From UBA11579 sp039714215 (GTDB lineage Bacteria; Chloroflexota; Anaerolineae; Anaerolineales; UBA11579), in contig JBDLJU010000001.1 in assembly GCA_039714215.1 (NCBI GenBank), forward strand, positions 1 through 64,000: 64,000 bases of DNA. The letters are read 5' to 3'. Position 1 is the stretch's first letter. The number at the start of each line of letters is the position of its first letter. The translations under genes and the position numbers were made by a program. Under the pieces are notes generated by a model. The model did not search any database. It was not told the DNA's origin and saw only the letters and a list, made by a program, of their open reading frames with translations. Of the stretch, positions 32,676 to 43,185 are shown piece after piece.

Positions 32676-34739
32676 TTATTCCTCAACAATCCCAATTGCA
32701 GATAAAATGGATTGAATTAATGCTAAATCAGGCGCTTGAGTCCATACTACTCTTTGAGCATCGATGAACAAGCAGTCAACCGAGGTGTGATTTTGATAAC
32801 AAGTCACACCATCTGCAACTTGCAGAACAGATGCACCATCTTTGCTGTTCAGCATACTGTTGAAAGCGTTTCTGAATTCATCAGCGTCAGCCTGGGTATC
32901 CCATTCCCATTCGACCAGGATAACATACTCCTGTGTGGACATCCGCAAGTATAATTGGGCAGCATCCCCACCCCACCCGGCAGCAGCATTTGCTGCGGTT
33001 GCATCGGAAACTTCAGCTCCTGTATCAGCTGGGGCAGCCATCATCAAATATGTTTTCCACTCCCCAAGAGTGCCTTTGAAGACTTCCTGCCAGGATACGC
33101 CGAGTTCATCCGCGAGATCAGAACTTAGCACTTCAACCGGAAGTTCAGCGTTATCATATTTTTCGGGGTGGATAAGTTGTTCAGTGGAAGCAGGCAGCTC
33201 GACGTATAGAGAGTCCAGCGATTCTAAGCCAAACGAATTGTAGTAACCTTCGATTAATATTGTTCCAAATGAGTCTGGGAAAGCCAGGGTTTCCTCAATG
33301 AATGCTGGGGCCCCGTCGACTGCAGGAACAGTGAACCGATTAATTTCAGTTTGATTATATTCTTGCGTTGCGGTTTCGCCAAAATACTCCACGCCCCATT
33401 TATTGGCGAAGTAAGCAGCCTCTCCCTTGATCAAAGCCCGAAGAATTTCACAGCTTTCCTCTACCGGTGAACATATCGGATAATAACCTAGATCTGCAAA
33501 CGAAATACGTTCATTCCGGTAATTTTGAACGACTGCATGAGCGTATGCGTAACGCTGATATTGGCTTGTTGGAAAATCTGTGAGGATCACCTTGCCCGAA
33601 TCAGCAAACAAGATCGTACCATTTGGGTCCGCCCACAAATTTTGGATCAGCGAATCCGTTTCTGCTGGTTCAGCGGCGAGACCAAACCCAGTGTAGAAAA
33701 AACCCACCTGGCGTGTTAAATCTCGATATTCGGCTAGCCTGGCGTATTCTGAGAGAACACTTGCCAAGTCATTTTCTGAAACTACAAACCCGTTGGTTTG
33801 GGGAAGCGTTGTTTCGTCCATAATCCCACCAAGCTGTTCCCTGATGAGATCAAATTCGCTATCTTCTTCATCTGAAGGTGAGCGGATTTCCTCAAAATCG
33901 AACAATAAATCACTGAGCATGGGAACGCTTGGTTCCGGCTCTTGAGTTGGCTCAATCGTTGCAGGAGCGGTAGGGGTCCAGGTCGCAGCTAGATTAATTT
34001 CCGAAGTAGCATCAGCCTCAGGGGTACCATCGATCCCTTCTCCCGGTGTTCCCTCAGCCTGCGGTTGATTACCTGCAATCAAATAGCGAATTTGGGGCAC
34101 CCGACCTGCGAGACCAAAACACGAAAAGATGGCGATCAGCATGATCAACAAAAAGACACCCCGTCGCATCCCAAATACTTTCTTGGTGTACTTTTCTTTC
34201 TTCTTCTCTTGTTTCTCTACCTTGGCTTGTTCCTTCTCAATCAAATCTTCTTCAACCGGTTCAGGATCTGCTGCAACAGGCTCTGGGACAATTTTTGTCA
34301 CCTCTTCAGGTGGAACCTTGTCCTCTTGAGTTGGGGCAGGTTTATCCTCGCCAAGCAGCCTCTTAGAGAGCAAATCATCACTCGGATCGGTTGGCAAAGC
34401 ACCCCCCGGTCGTGTTTTCGGTCTCACCGGGCGCGGCTGTTCTTGTTTTGGCGGTGGAGCCTGAGCGGCTTGATGTGCTGCACCCCCCGATTCTTGCAAT
34501 TTCAGCAGCCTAGTTAGGGCTTTGTCATTATTTGGGTTGACTTTCAACGCCTGTTCCAAAGCGTAGATCTGGCGATCGAGCACCGGAACAGTAAAACTGA
34601 GCATATACCAGGCCTGGTCAACTTCTGGGTGGTCCCGGAGAAGTTCTACCAATATCTTTCTGGCGCTTTTCAGTTTCCCTTCTTTGATTAAGCCAGCGGC
34701 TTGTTTTAATTGTCCAACAGTTTCTTGATCCATACTCAT
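32676..34739 (-). CDS. TPR-containing single-pass membrane protein of unknown function
   Basis: 687 residues. About 1-85 are helical TPR-like repeats (LKQAAGLIKEGKLKSARKIL, LEQALKVNPNNDKAL). A Pro/Glu/Lys-rich disordered linker follows (about 86-190), then a basic patch and one transmembrane helix (194-212). The rest is an extracellular region of about 475 residues starting with a Thr/Pro/Glu-rich stalk. With no signal peptide, the TPR end is cytosolic and the large domain outside. The outer domain is not recognised; its middle repeats RYAYAHAVVQNYRN and FADLGYYPICSPVEESC hint at a metalloprotease-like helical fold, but no HExxH is present. It follows the moeA/DUF1540-like pair on the same strand by 67 bases. 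Confidence 0.75.
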   Translation of the reverse strand: MSMDQETVGQLKQAAGLIKEGKLKSARKILVELLRDHPEVDQAWYMLSFTVPVLDRQIYALEQALKVNPNNDKALTRLLKLQESGGAAHQAAQAPPPKQEQPRPVRPKTRPGGALPTDPSDDLLSKRLLGEDKPAPTQEDKVPPEEVTKIVPEPVAADPEPVEEDLIEKEQAKVEKQEKKKEKYTKKVFGMRRGVFLLIMLIAIFSCFGLAGRVPQIRYLIAGNQPQAEGTPGEGIDGTPEADATSEINLAATWTPTAPATIEPTQEPEPSVPMLSDLLFDFEEIRSPSDEEDSEFDLIREQLGGIMDETTLPQTNGFVVSENDLASVLSEYARLAEYRDLTRQVGFFYTGFGLAAEPAETDSLIQNLWADPNGTILFADSGKVILTDFPTSQYQRYAYAHAVVQNYRNERISFADLGYYPICSPVEESCEILRALIKGEAAYFANKWGVEYFGETATQEYNQTEINRFTVPAVDGAPAFIEETLAFPDSFGTILIEGYYNSFGLESLDSLYVELPASTEQLIHPEKYDNAELPVEVLSSDLADELGVSWQEVFKGTLGEWKTYLMMAAPADTGAEVSDATAANAAAGWGGDAAQLYLRMSTQEYVILVEWEWDTQADADEFRNAFNSMLNSKDGASVLQVADGVTCYQNHTSVDCLFIDAQRVVWTQAPDLALIQSILSAIGIVEE

Positions 34740-34806
34740 TTCACCTATTGATATCAGAGATATTAATTAATGCTTAGTTAATTTTTTTGTCTTCCCTGTT
34801 TGGGTC

Positions 34807-35034
34807 TTAATAATCATCGACCTCATCCAAGTCTAATTCTTCAAAACCTTCATCTTCCCATTCTTCTTCAAAGTCAAAACCATCATCGTCCATGAGTGTG
34901 GTATTTACAAAATCTACAGACTCCTCAGAGTAGGTTAAACAACCATCTTCGGGATCCAACTCAATAGAAGTAGCAATACAAAATCCCTTGGACAAAAAGA
35001 CGCATTCTTCATACAGGCATCTTATCCTGGGCAT
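34807..35034 (-). CDS. Small four-Cys protein with acidic tail (DUF1540-like)
   Basis: 75 residues from the ATG at 35034, with AAGGAGAA before it. A longer frame from 35094 would overlap moeA and lacks a ribosome binding site. The N-terminal half has four cysteines (RCLYEECVFLSKGFC, then DGCLTY) spaced like DUF1540 proteins, which are thought to bind metal. The C-terminal half is almost all Asp and Glu, which is not part of the DUF1540 core. It starts 34 bases after moeA, so the two are likely co-transcribed. Function is unknown. Confidence 0.7.
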   Translation of the reverse strand: MPRIRCLYEECVFLSKGFCIATSIELDPEDGCLTYSEESVDFVNTTLMDDDGFDFEEEWEDEGFEELDLDEVDDY

Positions 35035-35068
35035 GATTATTCTCCTTCGTTGACAAGTTAATATCTGC

Positions 35069-36292
35069 TCAATATTTTTTACGGATATCAACAATGGAAT
35101 CTCTTCTTAATAATTGTACACCAGCTGGTATCTTAATCAAGCAATTTGACTGAACAAGAGCGTACAAATTTCCTGAACTTTGGTTGCCTGTAAGCGTCAC
35201 CCTGAGCTGTTTTCCTTTAACTTTCCAGGTTCCAGGGAGATAACTTTCACGTCCATCTGAGAAAAAATCAGTTTCAATGACAGCTTTTTCGATTCTTTCA
35301 TTTTCTTCTCGTTTCCCCGCTAAACGCATGATTGCAGGACAAACAAAAATTGTATACGCAACAAAAGACGAAACCGGGTTTCCAGGAAGACCAACAAATT
35401 GCGTGCCCTTGTATTTACCAAAGGCTAATGGCTTACCTGGTCGCATATTAACTTTCCAAAAATCGAGCTTACCATGCTTCTCGATTACTTTGCGGACATA
35501 ATCATGTACCCCCATACTAACCCCTCCTGAGGTGATAATCAAGTCCACTTTTGCTTCGATCAGCTGCTCAAAGGCGCTGAGTATATCTAATTCGGTATCC
35601 GCGACAATCCCCAAATCTACAACCTGGCTCCCACAGCTTTTAACCAGAGCAGAAAGCATATGGGAGTTTGAATTCCATATCTGCCCTTCCGATAGCGGAT
35701 TGCCCGGTTCAATTAATTCATCGCCTGAAGAAAAAATCCCCACACGCGGCTGCCTGTAAACAGATACAGTTTCTTTTCCAAGCATCGCCAGCATCCCTAC
35801 ATCCTGCGGGAGGAGCGCCTCACCTGCATTGAGGATCAAGGAACCTTTGTTGTAATTCTCGCCCTGGATGCGGATATTCTCCCCGGGAGAAACAGGATGT
35901 ACAACCTGTGCTTCAGAGGGAAGGGCTTCTTTGGAGAAATCAAGATCGGTATCCTCAACTCTGACAACAGCATCTGCACCGGGAGGAACCATTGCACCAG
36001 TCATGATTAAAACCCCCTCACCAGAGCCCACTCGATTCCCTGGGTGATCGCCGGCGGCTATTTTGCCAACAATTTTCAAGGGAACCGGTTTGCCCTTACC
36101 AGCCGTGGATATGTCAGCAGAACGCACCGCAATCCCATCCATAGCTGAATGTGAAAAACCAGGTGAATCTTGCTCCGCATAGATGTCCGCTGACAATACT
36201 CTTCCCAGGGCATCAGAGAATTTAATCATTTCACTCTGAACTGGAGAAAAATAACTTAACAATCTTTCTCGCGCTTCGTTTACCTGTAACAT
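35069..36292 (-). CDS. moeA: Molybdopterin molybdenumtransferase
   Basis: 407 residues, normal MoeA length. Motifs: SAMDGIAVRSADI, TGAMVPPGADAVVRVED, FSSGDELIEPG, TSGGVSMGVHDYV, MRPGKPLAFG and GLPGNPVSSFV. MoeA inserts molybdate (or tungstate) into adenylated molybdopterin. GGAGATGG precedes the ATG. No other cofactor genes are in the window, though the product implies molybdo- or tungsto-enzymes elsewhere. It starts 15 bases after the RelA/SpoT gene stop on the same strand. Confidence 0.95.
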   Translation of the reverse strand: MLQVNEARERLLSYFSPVQSEMIKFSDALGRVLSADIYAEQDSPGFSHSAMDGIAVRSADISTAGKGKPVPLKIVGKIAAGDHPGNRVGSGEGVLIMTGAMVPPGADAVVRVEDTDLDFSKEALPSEAQVVHPVSPGENIRIQGENYNKGSLILNAGEALLPQDVGMLAMLGKETVSVYRQPRVGIFSSGDELIEPGNPLSEGQIWNSNSHMLSALVKSCGSQVVDLGIVADTELDILSAFEQLIEAKVDLIITSGGVSMGVHDYVRKVIEKHGKLDFWKVNMRPGKPLAFGKYKGTQFVGLPGNPVSSFVAYTIFVCPAIMRLAGKREENERIEKAVIETDFFSDGRESYLPGTWKVKGKQLRVTLTGNQSSGNLYALVQSNCLIKIPAGVQLLRRDSIVDIRKKY

Positions 36293-36307
36293 ACCATCTC
36301 CATCTGG

Positions 36308-38569
36308 TTATCCCGGCTTGATCCTGCGAGCTTCCATCACGTTGGGTAAGTTTTCAAGGATGGTCAGCACCCGACTAAGTTGTGAAATATTACCTACCTC
36401 AAGGGTGAGGTCAAAGGTGGCTAAGCTCTGGTCTACATCAACTTTTACCTGCCGCATATTGATCGCTTCCTCAGCAATCACGGTAGACACATCGCGGAGC
36501 AAACCATCTCGATCATAGGCCGAAATCCTAACATCTACTGGATAAGTGGCTTTCGGCTCACCCCAGGATACTCTGGCAAGCCGCTCACGATCCTTGGTAC
36601 GGAGCACATTGGGGCAATCCGTGCGGTGAACTGTCGCCCCGCGCCCACGAGTAATATATCCGATGATCTCATCTCCGGGAGCAGGCTTACAGCAGCGTGC
36701 AATCGTGGTGAGTAAGCCCTTCAATCCCAAAACGGTGACCGCGTCCCCTCCCAGTGTGACCGTGTCACCGAGCTCATCCTTATTGATGAATGCGAGATAT
36801 TCTTCATCATCGTCTTCATCGATGGTCAGGTGGTTGATCAAGCGGTTGATTGATAAATCGCCCACGCCAATCGCAGTATACATATCTTCCGCACTGCGAT
36901 ATCGAAAATCCTTGGTCAATTTATCCGTTTCAATATCGGTGATATTCAATCGGCGAAGTTCTCGCTCCAAAAGACCTTTCCCGGAAGAAATATTTTGATC
37001 GCGATCCTGACGCCGGAACCACTGTCTGACCTTGGAACGCGCCCGGCTGGTATTAATTAATTTCAAATTGGTGTTCAACCAATCCCTGCTGGGACCGCCG
37101 CGCTTGGCGGTAAGGATTTCAACCTGATCCCCAGTTTGAAGCACATACTCAAGCGAGACCAACTTACCGTTGATCTTCGCTCCCCGGCAGCGATGTCCAA
37201 CTTCAGTATGCACGTGGTAGGCAAAATCAATCGGTGTAGACCCCAGGGGCAGGTCAAATATATCTCCGGCTGGGGTAAAGACGTACACTCGATCACTGAA
37301 GACATCTGTTTTCATACTGTCGACAAACTCTCCAGCATCATCAACTTCCTGCATCCACTCCATCAGCTGGCGCAGCCAGACAATTCGTCGTTCGTAGGTT
37401 TCGTCGCGCTGGGAGCCTTCCTTATAACGCCAGTGAGCCGCAATCCCATACTCAGCGTTTTCGTCCATTTCTGTGGTGCGGATCTGCACTTCAAGCGTGC
37501 GCCCGTCGTCATAGATCACCGCAGTGTGCAGCGATTGGTAAAAGTTGTCTTTTGGGGCGGCGATGTAATCATCAAAATCACCAGGAAGAGGTCGCCATTT
37601 GGTATGGATAATCCCTAAGACGCTGTAGCAGGTTGGAATATCTTCCACCGTTATTCTTACCGCGCGCACATCCCGGACAGAATCAAAAGCTAAGCCCTTG
37701 CTTTTCATTTTAAGATAGATCGAGTAAATATGCTTTGAGCGCCCTGAAACCTCAGCTTCAATACCACTCTGAGAGAGGATCCCTTGCAAATCAACAACGA
37801 TGGCATCAACCTGCTCATCCCGCTCGGAACGCCGTTCTGCCAGATTCTCTGCAATTTCTCGGTAAGTTTCAGGGTCGGTATACCTGAAGGCAAGGTCTTC
37901 CAGTTCCCATTTAATTTGCCAGATCCCCAACCGGCTTGCCAGGGGCGCAAAAATATCCAGAGTTTGTTGGGCAATACGCTTGCGTTTGCGTTCTGGTACA
38001 TATCCCAGGGTTCGCATATTGTGCAGGCGGTCTGCTAACTTGATCAACACCACCCGGATGTCTTCCCCCATCGCTAAGAATGTTTTCCTTAAGGTCTCAG
38101 AGGCCAGATCGGTACGTCGGCTTCGTTCCCGTTCTAGCTCTTCTTCATCTGGATCCGTTAATCCGCGCCGGGCTGCAATTTCTTTCTTTTCAATTTCTCG
38201 TTTGGTTTCTTGTTGAACGATTTCAATATTTTGATCACTGCGGGAAACTCTGGGGAGGTGGGTAAGTTTCGTTACCCCGTCAACCAGGCTGGCTACTTCT
38301 GCCCCAAAATCTTTTTCAATATCCTCAAGTTCTACTTTTGTGTCTTCAACGGTATCATGGAGCAGTCCCGCAGCGACCACCAGGGGAGGAACTCGCAAAT
38401 CGGCCAAGATGAATGCAACCGCCACACAATGGTAAACATAAGCCTCTCCTGAAGATCGCTTTTGACCTTTGTGAGCCTTATCAGCAAATCGGTAGGCGCG
38501 TAATATGAAGTCATGGTCTTTCGGAGTGTAATAATCTGGCAGTGCCTCAATCAAACCTTCAATATTCAT
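36308..38569 (-). CDS. rel: RelA/SpoT-family (p)ppGpp synthetase/hydrolase
   Basis: 753 residues with the standard order: HD hydrolase domain (about 27-180, AGLLHDTVEDTKVEL and IKLADRLHNMRTL), synthetase (about 260-370, SVRDVRAVRITVED and KDNFYQSLHTAV, TTEMDENAEYGIAAHWRYKEG), TGS (about 415-475, VFTPAGDIFDLPLGSTPIDFAYHVHTE in part), and C-terminal ACT (about 680-753). The intact HD motif indicates that hydrolysis is retained; synthetase activity is likely. It controls the stringent response. GAAGGATATT gives the ribosome binding site. A single such gene commonly serves both roles in non-proteobacteria. Confidence 0.95.
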   Translation of the reverse strand: MNIEGLIEALPDYYTPKDHDFILRAYRFADKAHKGQKRSSGEAYVYHCVAVAFILADLRVPPLVVAAGLLHDTVEDTKVELEDIEKDFGAEVASLVDGVTKLTHLPRVSRSDQNIEIVQQETKREIEKKEIAARRGLTDPDEEELERERSRRTDLASETLRKTFLAMGEDIRVVLIKLADRLHNMRTLGYVPERKRKRIAQQTLDIFAPLASRLGIWQIKWELEDLAFRYTDPETYREIAENLAERRSERDEQVDAIVVDLQGILSQSGIEAEVSGRSKHIYSIYLKMKSKGLAFDSVRDVRAVRITVEDIPTCYSVLGIIHTKWRPLPGDFDDYIAAPKDNFYQSLHTAVIYDDGRTLEVQIRTTEMDENAEYGIAAHWRYKEGSQRDETYERRIVWLRQLMEWMQEVDDAGEFVDSMKTDVFSDRVYVFTPAGDIFDLPLGSTPIDFAYHVHTEVGHRCRGAKINGKLVSLEYVLQTGDQVEILTAKRGGPSRDWLNTNLKLINTSRARSKVRQWFRRQDRDQNISSGKGLLERELRRLNITDIETDKLTKDFRYRSAEDMYTAIGVGDLSINRLINHLTIDEDDDEEYLAFINKDELGDTVTLGGDAVTVLGLKGLLTTIARCCKPAPGDEIIGYITRGRGATVHRTDCPNVLRTKDRERLARVSWGEPKATYPVDVRISAYDRDGLLRDVSTVIAEEAINMRQVKVDVDQSLATFDLTLEVGNISQLSRVLTILENLPNVMEARRIKPG

Positions 38570-38649
38570 AATATCCTTCTAGCTAAAGTATAATCAGCCC
38601 TTTGATTTGAGACAAGGAAATGACTAATTTATTCTAAGCTCAATAATCC

Positions 38650-38678
38650 TTGACTGACACTCAGCCGTATGGTAAACT
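38650..38678 (+). promoter_or_regulatory. Promoter of tRNA-Asp
   Basis: TTGACT (38650-38655), 17-base spacer, TAAACT (38673-38678), 12 bases before the tRNA. Confidence 0.8.
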
Positions 38679-38690
38679 CTCTCCGTTGTT

Positions 38691-38766
38691 GGTCCCGTGG
38701 TGTAGCTTGGTTCAACATGCCGCCCTGTCAAGGCGGAGATCGCGGGTTCAAATCCCGTCGGGACCG
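38691..38766 (+). tRNA. tRNA-Asp (GTC)
   Basis: A 76-base cloverleaf: acceptor GGTCCCG/CGGGACC, anticodon stem CCGCC/GGCGG with loop CTGTCAA, T arm GCGGG-TTCAAAT-CCCGT, discriminator G as expected for Asp. No encoded CCA. Confidence 0.96.
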
Positions 38767-38774
38767 CCTCTTTG

Positions 38775-38807
38775 AAACCTGGACTGTGAAAATCTGTCCA
38801 GGTTTTT
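38775..38807 (+). terminator. Intrinsic terminator of tRNA-Asp
   Basis: AAACCTGGAC (38775-38784) pairs with GTCCAGGTTT (38796-38805), 11-base loop, followed by T residues. Confidence 0.88.
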
Positions 38808-38840
38808 GTTTTAACTCCCCCCTGGATTATCGGATTTTTT

Positions 38841-40103
<1,263 letters not shown>

Positions 40104-40139
40104 AATTTCTCCTCAGCGAATTGATCAACTGCTCATTCT

Positions 40140-40159
40140 ATTATATTGTAAGATTACAA
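40140..40159 (-). promoter_or_regulatory. glgC -10 element with adjoining palindrome
   Basis: Minus-strand TATAAT (40145-40140) is directly preceded by the perfect palindrome TTGTAA-TC-TTACAA (40159-40146), which would sit in the promoter spacer. A repressor operator is inferred. No -35 is clear. Confidence 0.5.
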
Positions 40160-40214
40160 ACTCCTCCGGAAGATACCAAGCTTAATAATTATAAACCTTC
40201 CTCATTTTCTGTTA

Positions 40215-40233
40215 GGTAATTGGTATAATTACC
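40215..40233 (+). promoter_or_regulatory. Inositol-phosphate synthase promoter inside an inverted repeat
   Basis: GGTAATT (40215-40221), five-base spacer, AATTACC (40227-40233), a perfect inverted repeat. It contains an extended -10, TGGTATAAT (40221-40229). A regulator bound here would block the polymerase. The ATG follows at 40267, with GAGAGG upstream. Confidence 0.5.
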
Positions 40234-40266
40234 AGATAATCAAATAGGATGAGAGGTATTATCTAA

Positions 40267-41349
40267 ATGGCAAAGAAAAATAATAAAGTAAGAGTAGCGA
40301 TTATCGGGGTCGGGAACTGCGCATCTTCGTTGGTCCAGGGCGTGGAGTACTACAAAAATGCAGCCAGCGACCAAGAGATCCCCGGATTAATGCATGCAAC
40401 AGTAGGAAACTACCACATTTCAGATATTGAATTCACGGCCGCATTTGATGTGGTTGACTCAAAAGTTGGCAAAGATCTCAGTGAGGCGATTTGGGCTGAA
40501 CCCAACAACACGATCAAATTTGCCGATGTCCCCAAACTGGGTGTGCCAGTGCATCGCGGGATGACTCATGATGGGATTGGAAAATACCTCTCCAAGGTTG
40601 TGACCAAAGCACCTGGTCCCACAGCCGACATGATCAAAATCCTCAAAGATACCAAAACGGATGTGGTGATCAACTACTTACCGGTTGGATCCGAGATGGC
40701 AACGAAATGGTATGTCGAACAAGCTCTCGAAGCCGGCTGTGGTTTCGTTAACTGCATCCCGGTTTTTATTGCGACCTCAGAATATTGGTCGAAACGTTTC
40801 GAAGACCGCGGTCTGCCAATCATTGGCGACGATATCAAAAGCCAGGTTGGCGCAACAATCACCCATCGCGTACTGACCAACCTTTTTCACGATCGCGGGA
40901 TCCACTTAGACCATACCTACCAGCTTAATTTTGGCGGAAATATGGATTTCTACAACATGCTCGAACGCGAGCGCCTGGAATCTAAGAAAATTTCAAAGAC
41001 CAATGCAGTCACCAGCCAGCTGCCGTATGATCTCGGCGAAGGTAATGTGCATGTCGGACCAAGTGACTATGTGCCCTGGTTAACTGACCGAAAATGGTGC
41101 CATATCCGCATGGAAGGCCAAGCCTTCGGAGATGTGCCATTGAACCTCGAATTAAAACTCGAAGTCTGGGACTCGCCGAATTCAGCGGGGGTGGTGATCG
41201 ATGCGGTGCGCTGCATTAAAATCGCTCTGGATCGTGGGATGAGCGGCCCCCTGACAGCGCCCTCCTCCTACTTCATGAAATCTCCTCCCATTCAATACAC
41301 AGATGATGTTGCCCGTCAGAAAACAGAAGATTTTATCCAAGGAGATTAG
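40267..41349 (+). CDS. ino1: Myo-inositol-1-phosphate synthase (short bacterial type)
   Basis: 360 residues, the size of actinobacterial enzymes. NAD-binding start VRVAIIGVGNCASSLVQGVEYY, then INYLPVGSE, IGDDIKSQVGATITHR with the catalytic lysine region, and LNFGGNMDFYNM. It converts glucose-6-phosphate to inositol-3-phosphate, the entry to inositol phospholipids or inositol-based solutes. It is transcribed away from glgC and ends with a strong terminator 20 bases after the stop, so it is a single-gene unit. No phosphatase for the product is adjacent. Confidence 0.95.
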   Translation: MAKKNNKVRVAIIGVGNCASSLVQGVEYYKNAASDQEIPGLMHATVGNYHISDIEFTAAFDVVDSKVGKDLSEAIWAEPNNTIKFADVPKLGVPVHRGMTHDGIGKYLSKVVTKAPGPTADMIKILKDTKTDVVINYLPVGSEMATKWYVEQALEAGCGFVNCIPVFIATSEYWSKRFEDRGLPIIGDDIKSQVGATITHRVLTNLFHDRGIHLDHTYQLNFGGNMDFYNMLERERLESKKISKTNAVTSQLPYDLGEGNVHVGPSDYVPWLTDRKWCHIRMEGQAFGDVPLNLELKLEVWDSPNSAGVVIDAVRCIKIALDRGMSGPLTAPSSYFMKSPPIQYTDDVARQKTEDFIQGD

Positions 41350-41368
41350 ACCTATATATTTTTTATCT

Positions 41369-41400
41369 TAGGAAGCAGGAAACTTCCTGCTTCCTATTTC
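41369..41400 (+). terminator. Intrinsic terminator of ino1
   Basis: TAGGAAGCAGGA (41369-41380) pairs perfectly with TCCTGCTTCCTA (41385-41396), loop AACT, followed by TTTC. Confidence 0.85.
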
Positions 41401-41456
41401 TTGTGATATCGAGATCCATGTCCATCGCAAGGCTACAACAGGAAAGATAAAAAACC

Positions 41457-42407
41457 ATGGCTTTAACAAGATACGCTTTCAAAAAAATTAGACTATCAGC
41501 GTCACTCCCGGAAATTTTCCCGATGGGGATTGGTACATGGGCTTGGGGTGATAAATTTTACTGGTCACTCTGCGCCAACAAGATTGATTTTGCTAACCTC
41601 GAAGAGGCCTATAAATTCTGCCTTGAATCAGAGGTGATTTTCTTCGATACCGCAGAAGTCTATGCGCAAGGGCGTTCGGAAAAAACACTCTGCCGGTTTA
41701 GAGAACAAACTGATAAACAGATCTCAATTGCAACAAAATTCTTCCCATACCCCTGGCGGACTGGTGCATCCTTCCGGAAAGCACTGAAGAACAGTCTGAA
41801 TCGTCTTGGGTCAGAATCCGTTGACCTCTACCAGATCCACTGGCCCTCTTCCACAATCCCGATCAGTTCGTTGATGAATTTGATGGCAGACGCAGTCGAG
41901 GACGGCTTGATCAAAGCTGTGGGGGTCTCGAATTTTAATCTCGAACAAACCAAACAGGCAATGGAAACATTGGCCCAGCGAGGTATCCCATTAACCTCAA
42001 ATCAAATTATCTACAACCTGATAGCACGCGAGCATGAAATCTCTGGTTTGATCGAATTTTGTAATCAAAATAATGTCACTGTGATTGCTTACAGTCCGCT
42101 CGCTCAGGGCATCCTGACGGGAAAATTTACCCCCGAGAACCCGCCTCCTGGTGTCAGGGGCATCCTCAATCGCAAACAGGATTTAATCCGCTACCAGGGC
42201 CTGCTGGAAGCGATGAAACCCATCGCAAAGCAGCACCAGGCAACACTCGCTCAGGTCGCGATCAATTGGACGATTTGTAAGGGCACCCTCCCAATCCCTG
42301 GCGTAAAATCCCTCACACAGGCGAAAGACAACCTCGGCGCACTGGCTTTCCAGTTGAGCGAGGATGAAATCAATCTGCTCGATCAGATCAGTTTGGACAT
42401 TCAATGA
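41457..42407 (+). CDS. Aldo/keto reductase
   Basis: 316 residues of a TIM-barrel AKR. The catalytic tetrad is visible: Asp and Tyr in FFDTAEVYAQGRSE, Lys in SIATKFFP, His in LYQIHWP. The NADPH-binding end shows IPGVKSLTQAKDNLGAL. It reduces aldehydes or ketones with NADPH; the substrate is not predictable. AGGAAAGA precedes the ATG. It overlaps the next gene by four bases (ATGA), so the two are translationally coupled. Confidence 0.92.
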   Translation: MALTRYAFKKIRLSASLPEIFPMGIGTWAWGDKFYWSLCANKIDFANLEEAYKFCLESEVIFFDTAEVYAQGRSEKTLCRFREQTDKQISIATKFFPYPWRTGASFRKALKNSLNRLGSESVDLYQIHWPSSTIPISSLMNLMADAVEDGLIKAVGVSNFNLEQTKQAMETLAQRGIPLTSNQIIYNLIAREHEISGLIEFCNQNNVTVIAYSPLAQGILTGKFTPENPPPGVRGILNRKQDLIRYQGLLEAMKPIAKQHQATLAQVAINWTICKGTLPIPGVKSLTQAKDNLGALAFQLSEDEINLLDQISLDIQ

Positions 42408-43168
42408 TCGCTGATAAAACCTTCTGGTTCATTCGGCATGGTGAAAGTGAAGGGAACGCCGGGTTGCCCACACCTTCCGCCGGTGAGATTCACCTCACCA
42501 ACAAAGGAATCCAGCAAGCCGAGTGTATCCCCGATCAAATCATAGATGCGCCAGATATGTTCGTGGTCTCCCCATTTTGCCGAACCAGCGAAACAGCCGC
42601 GCCAACGCTCAAAAAATTCCCGAATGTCCCTGTCGAAACCTGGAACATTCAGGAGTACACCTACCTGCCAGAAAAGCTGCATGACAATACCACACTCAAA
42701 CAACGCCGCTGGCCCGCGATCCGGTACTTCATGCGGATGGATCCGGAGTTAATTCTCGGTCCAGGGGCTGAATCATTCAATCAACTAATTGCACGAGTTG
42801 ATTCCACTTTGGAAAAGTTGGTATCTGGAACCTCTTCAACCATCATCTTGTTCAGCCATGGCTGGTTCATGAGGACACTAATATGGCGCTTGATATTCTT
42901 TCCAGGGCTTTGGGGAGGGATATCACTGGGGGAATTAAAAGACAAAATGCCAACATCAGATTTTTTGTTTAAACTATTTTCCAGGAATCCAGATATTGGT
43001 AAGAACCAAATCAAACACTTTCTAAGATTCTCAGGGATCATCTCGGTGCCGAATGGGTCAATCCTGAAGCTGCGATGGCAAGCCAAGCAAGCTCAGTTTA
43101 AGCTTGATCAGGTAACCGTAGACCACATCAAACCGGAACTTCGCGGCACCCATTTATCTGATCGATAA
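42404..43168 (+). CDS. Histidine-phosphatase-superfamily (phosphoglycerate-mutase-like) protein
   Basis: 254 residues. The phospho-acceptor motif FIRHGESEGN places the nucleophile at His12. Arg in SPFCRTSETAA and the second His in IILFSHGWFMRTL complete the pocket. The family covers many phosphatases and mutases, so the substrate is open. It is coupled to the aldo/keto reductase by an ATGA overlap, which may point to a linked substrate such as a phosphorylated sugar or polyol; that is inferred. It converges on the methyltransferase gene with 17 bases between. Confidence 0.88.
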   Translation: MIADKTFWFIRHGESEGNAGLPTPSAGEIHLTNKGIQQAECIPDQIIDAPDMFVVSPFCRTSETAAPTLKKFPNVPVETWNIQEYTYLPEKLHDNTTLKQRRWPAIRYFMRMDPELILGPGAESFNQLIARVDSTLEKLVSGTSSTIILFSHGWFMRTLIWRLIFFPGLWGGISLGELKDKMPTSDFLFKLFSRNPDIGKNQIKHFLRFSGIISVPNGSILKLRWQAKQAQFKLDQVTVDHIKPELRGTHLSDR

Positions 43169-43185
43169 GATTCCCCCAAACGTGA

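Noticed and set aside
32676..34739. Zinc metalloprotease in the outer domain of the TPR membrane protein
   Set aside because: A helix pattern looked similar, but no HExxH or other metal motif is present.
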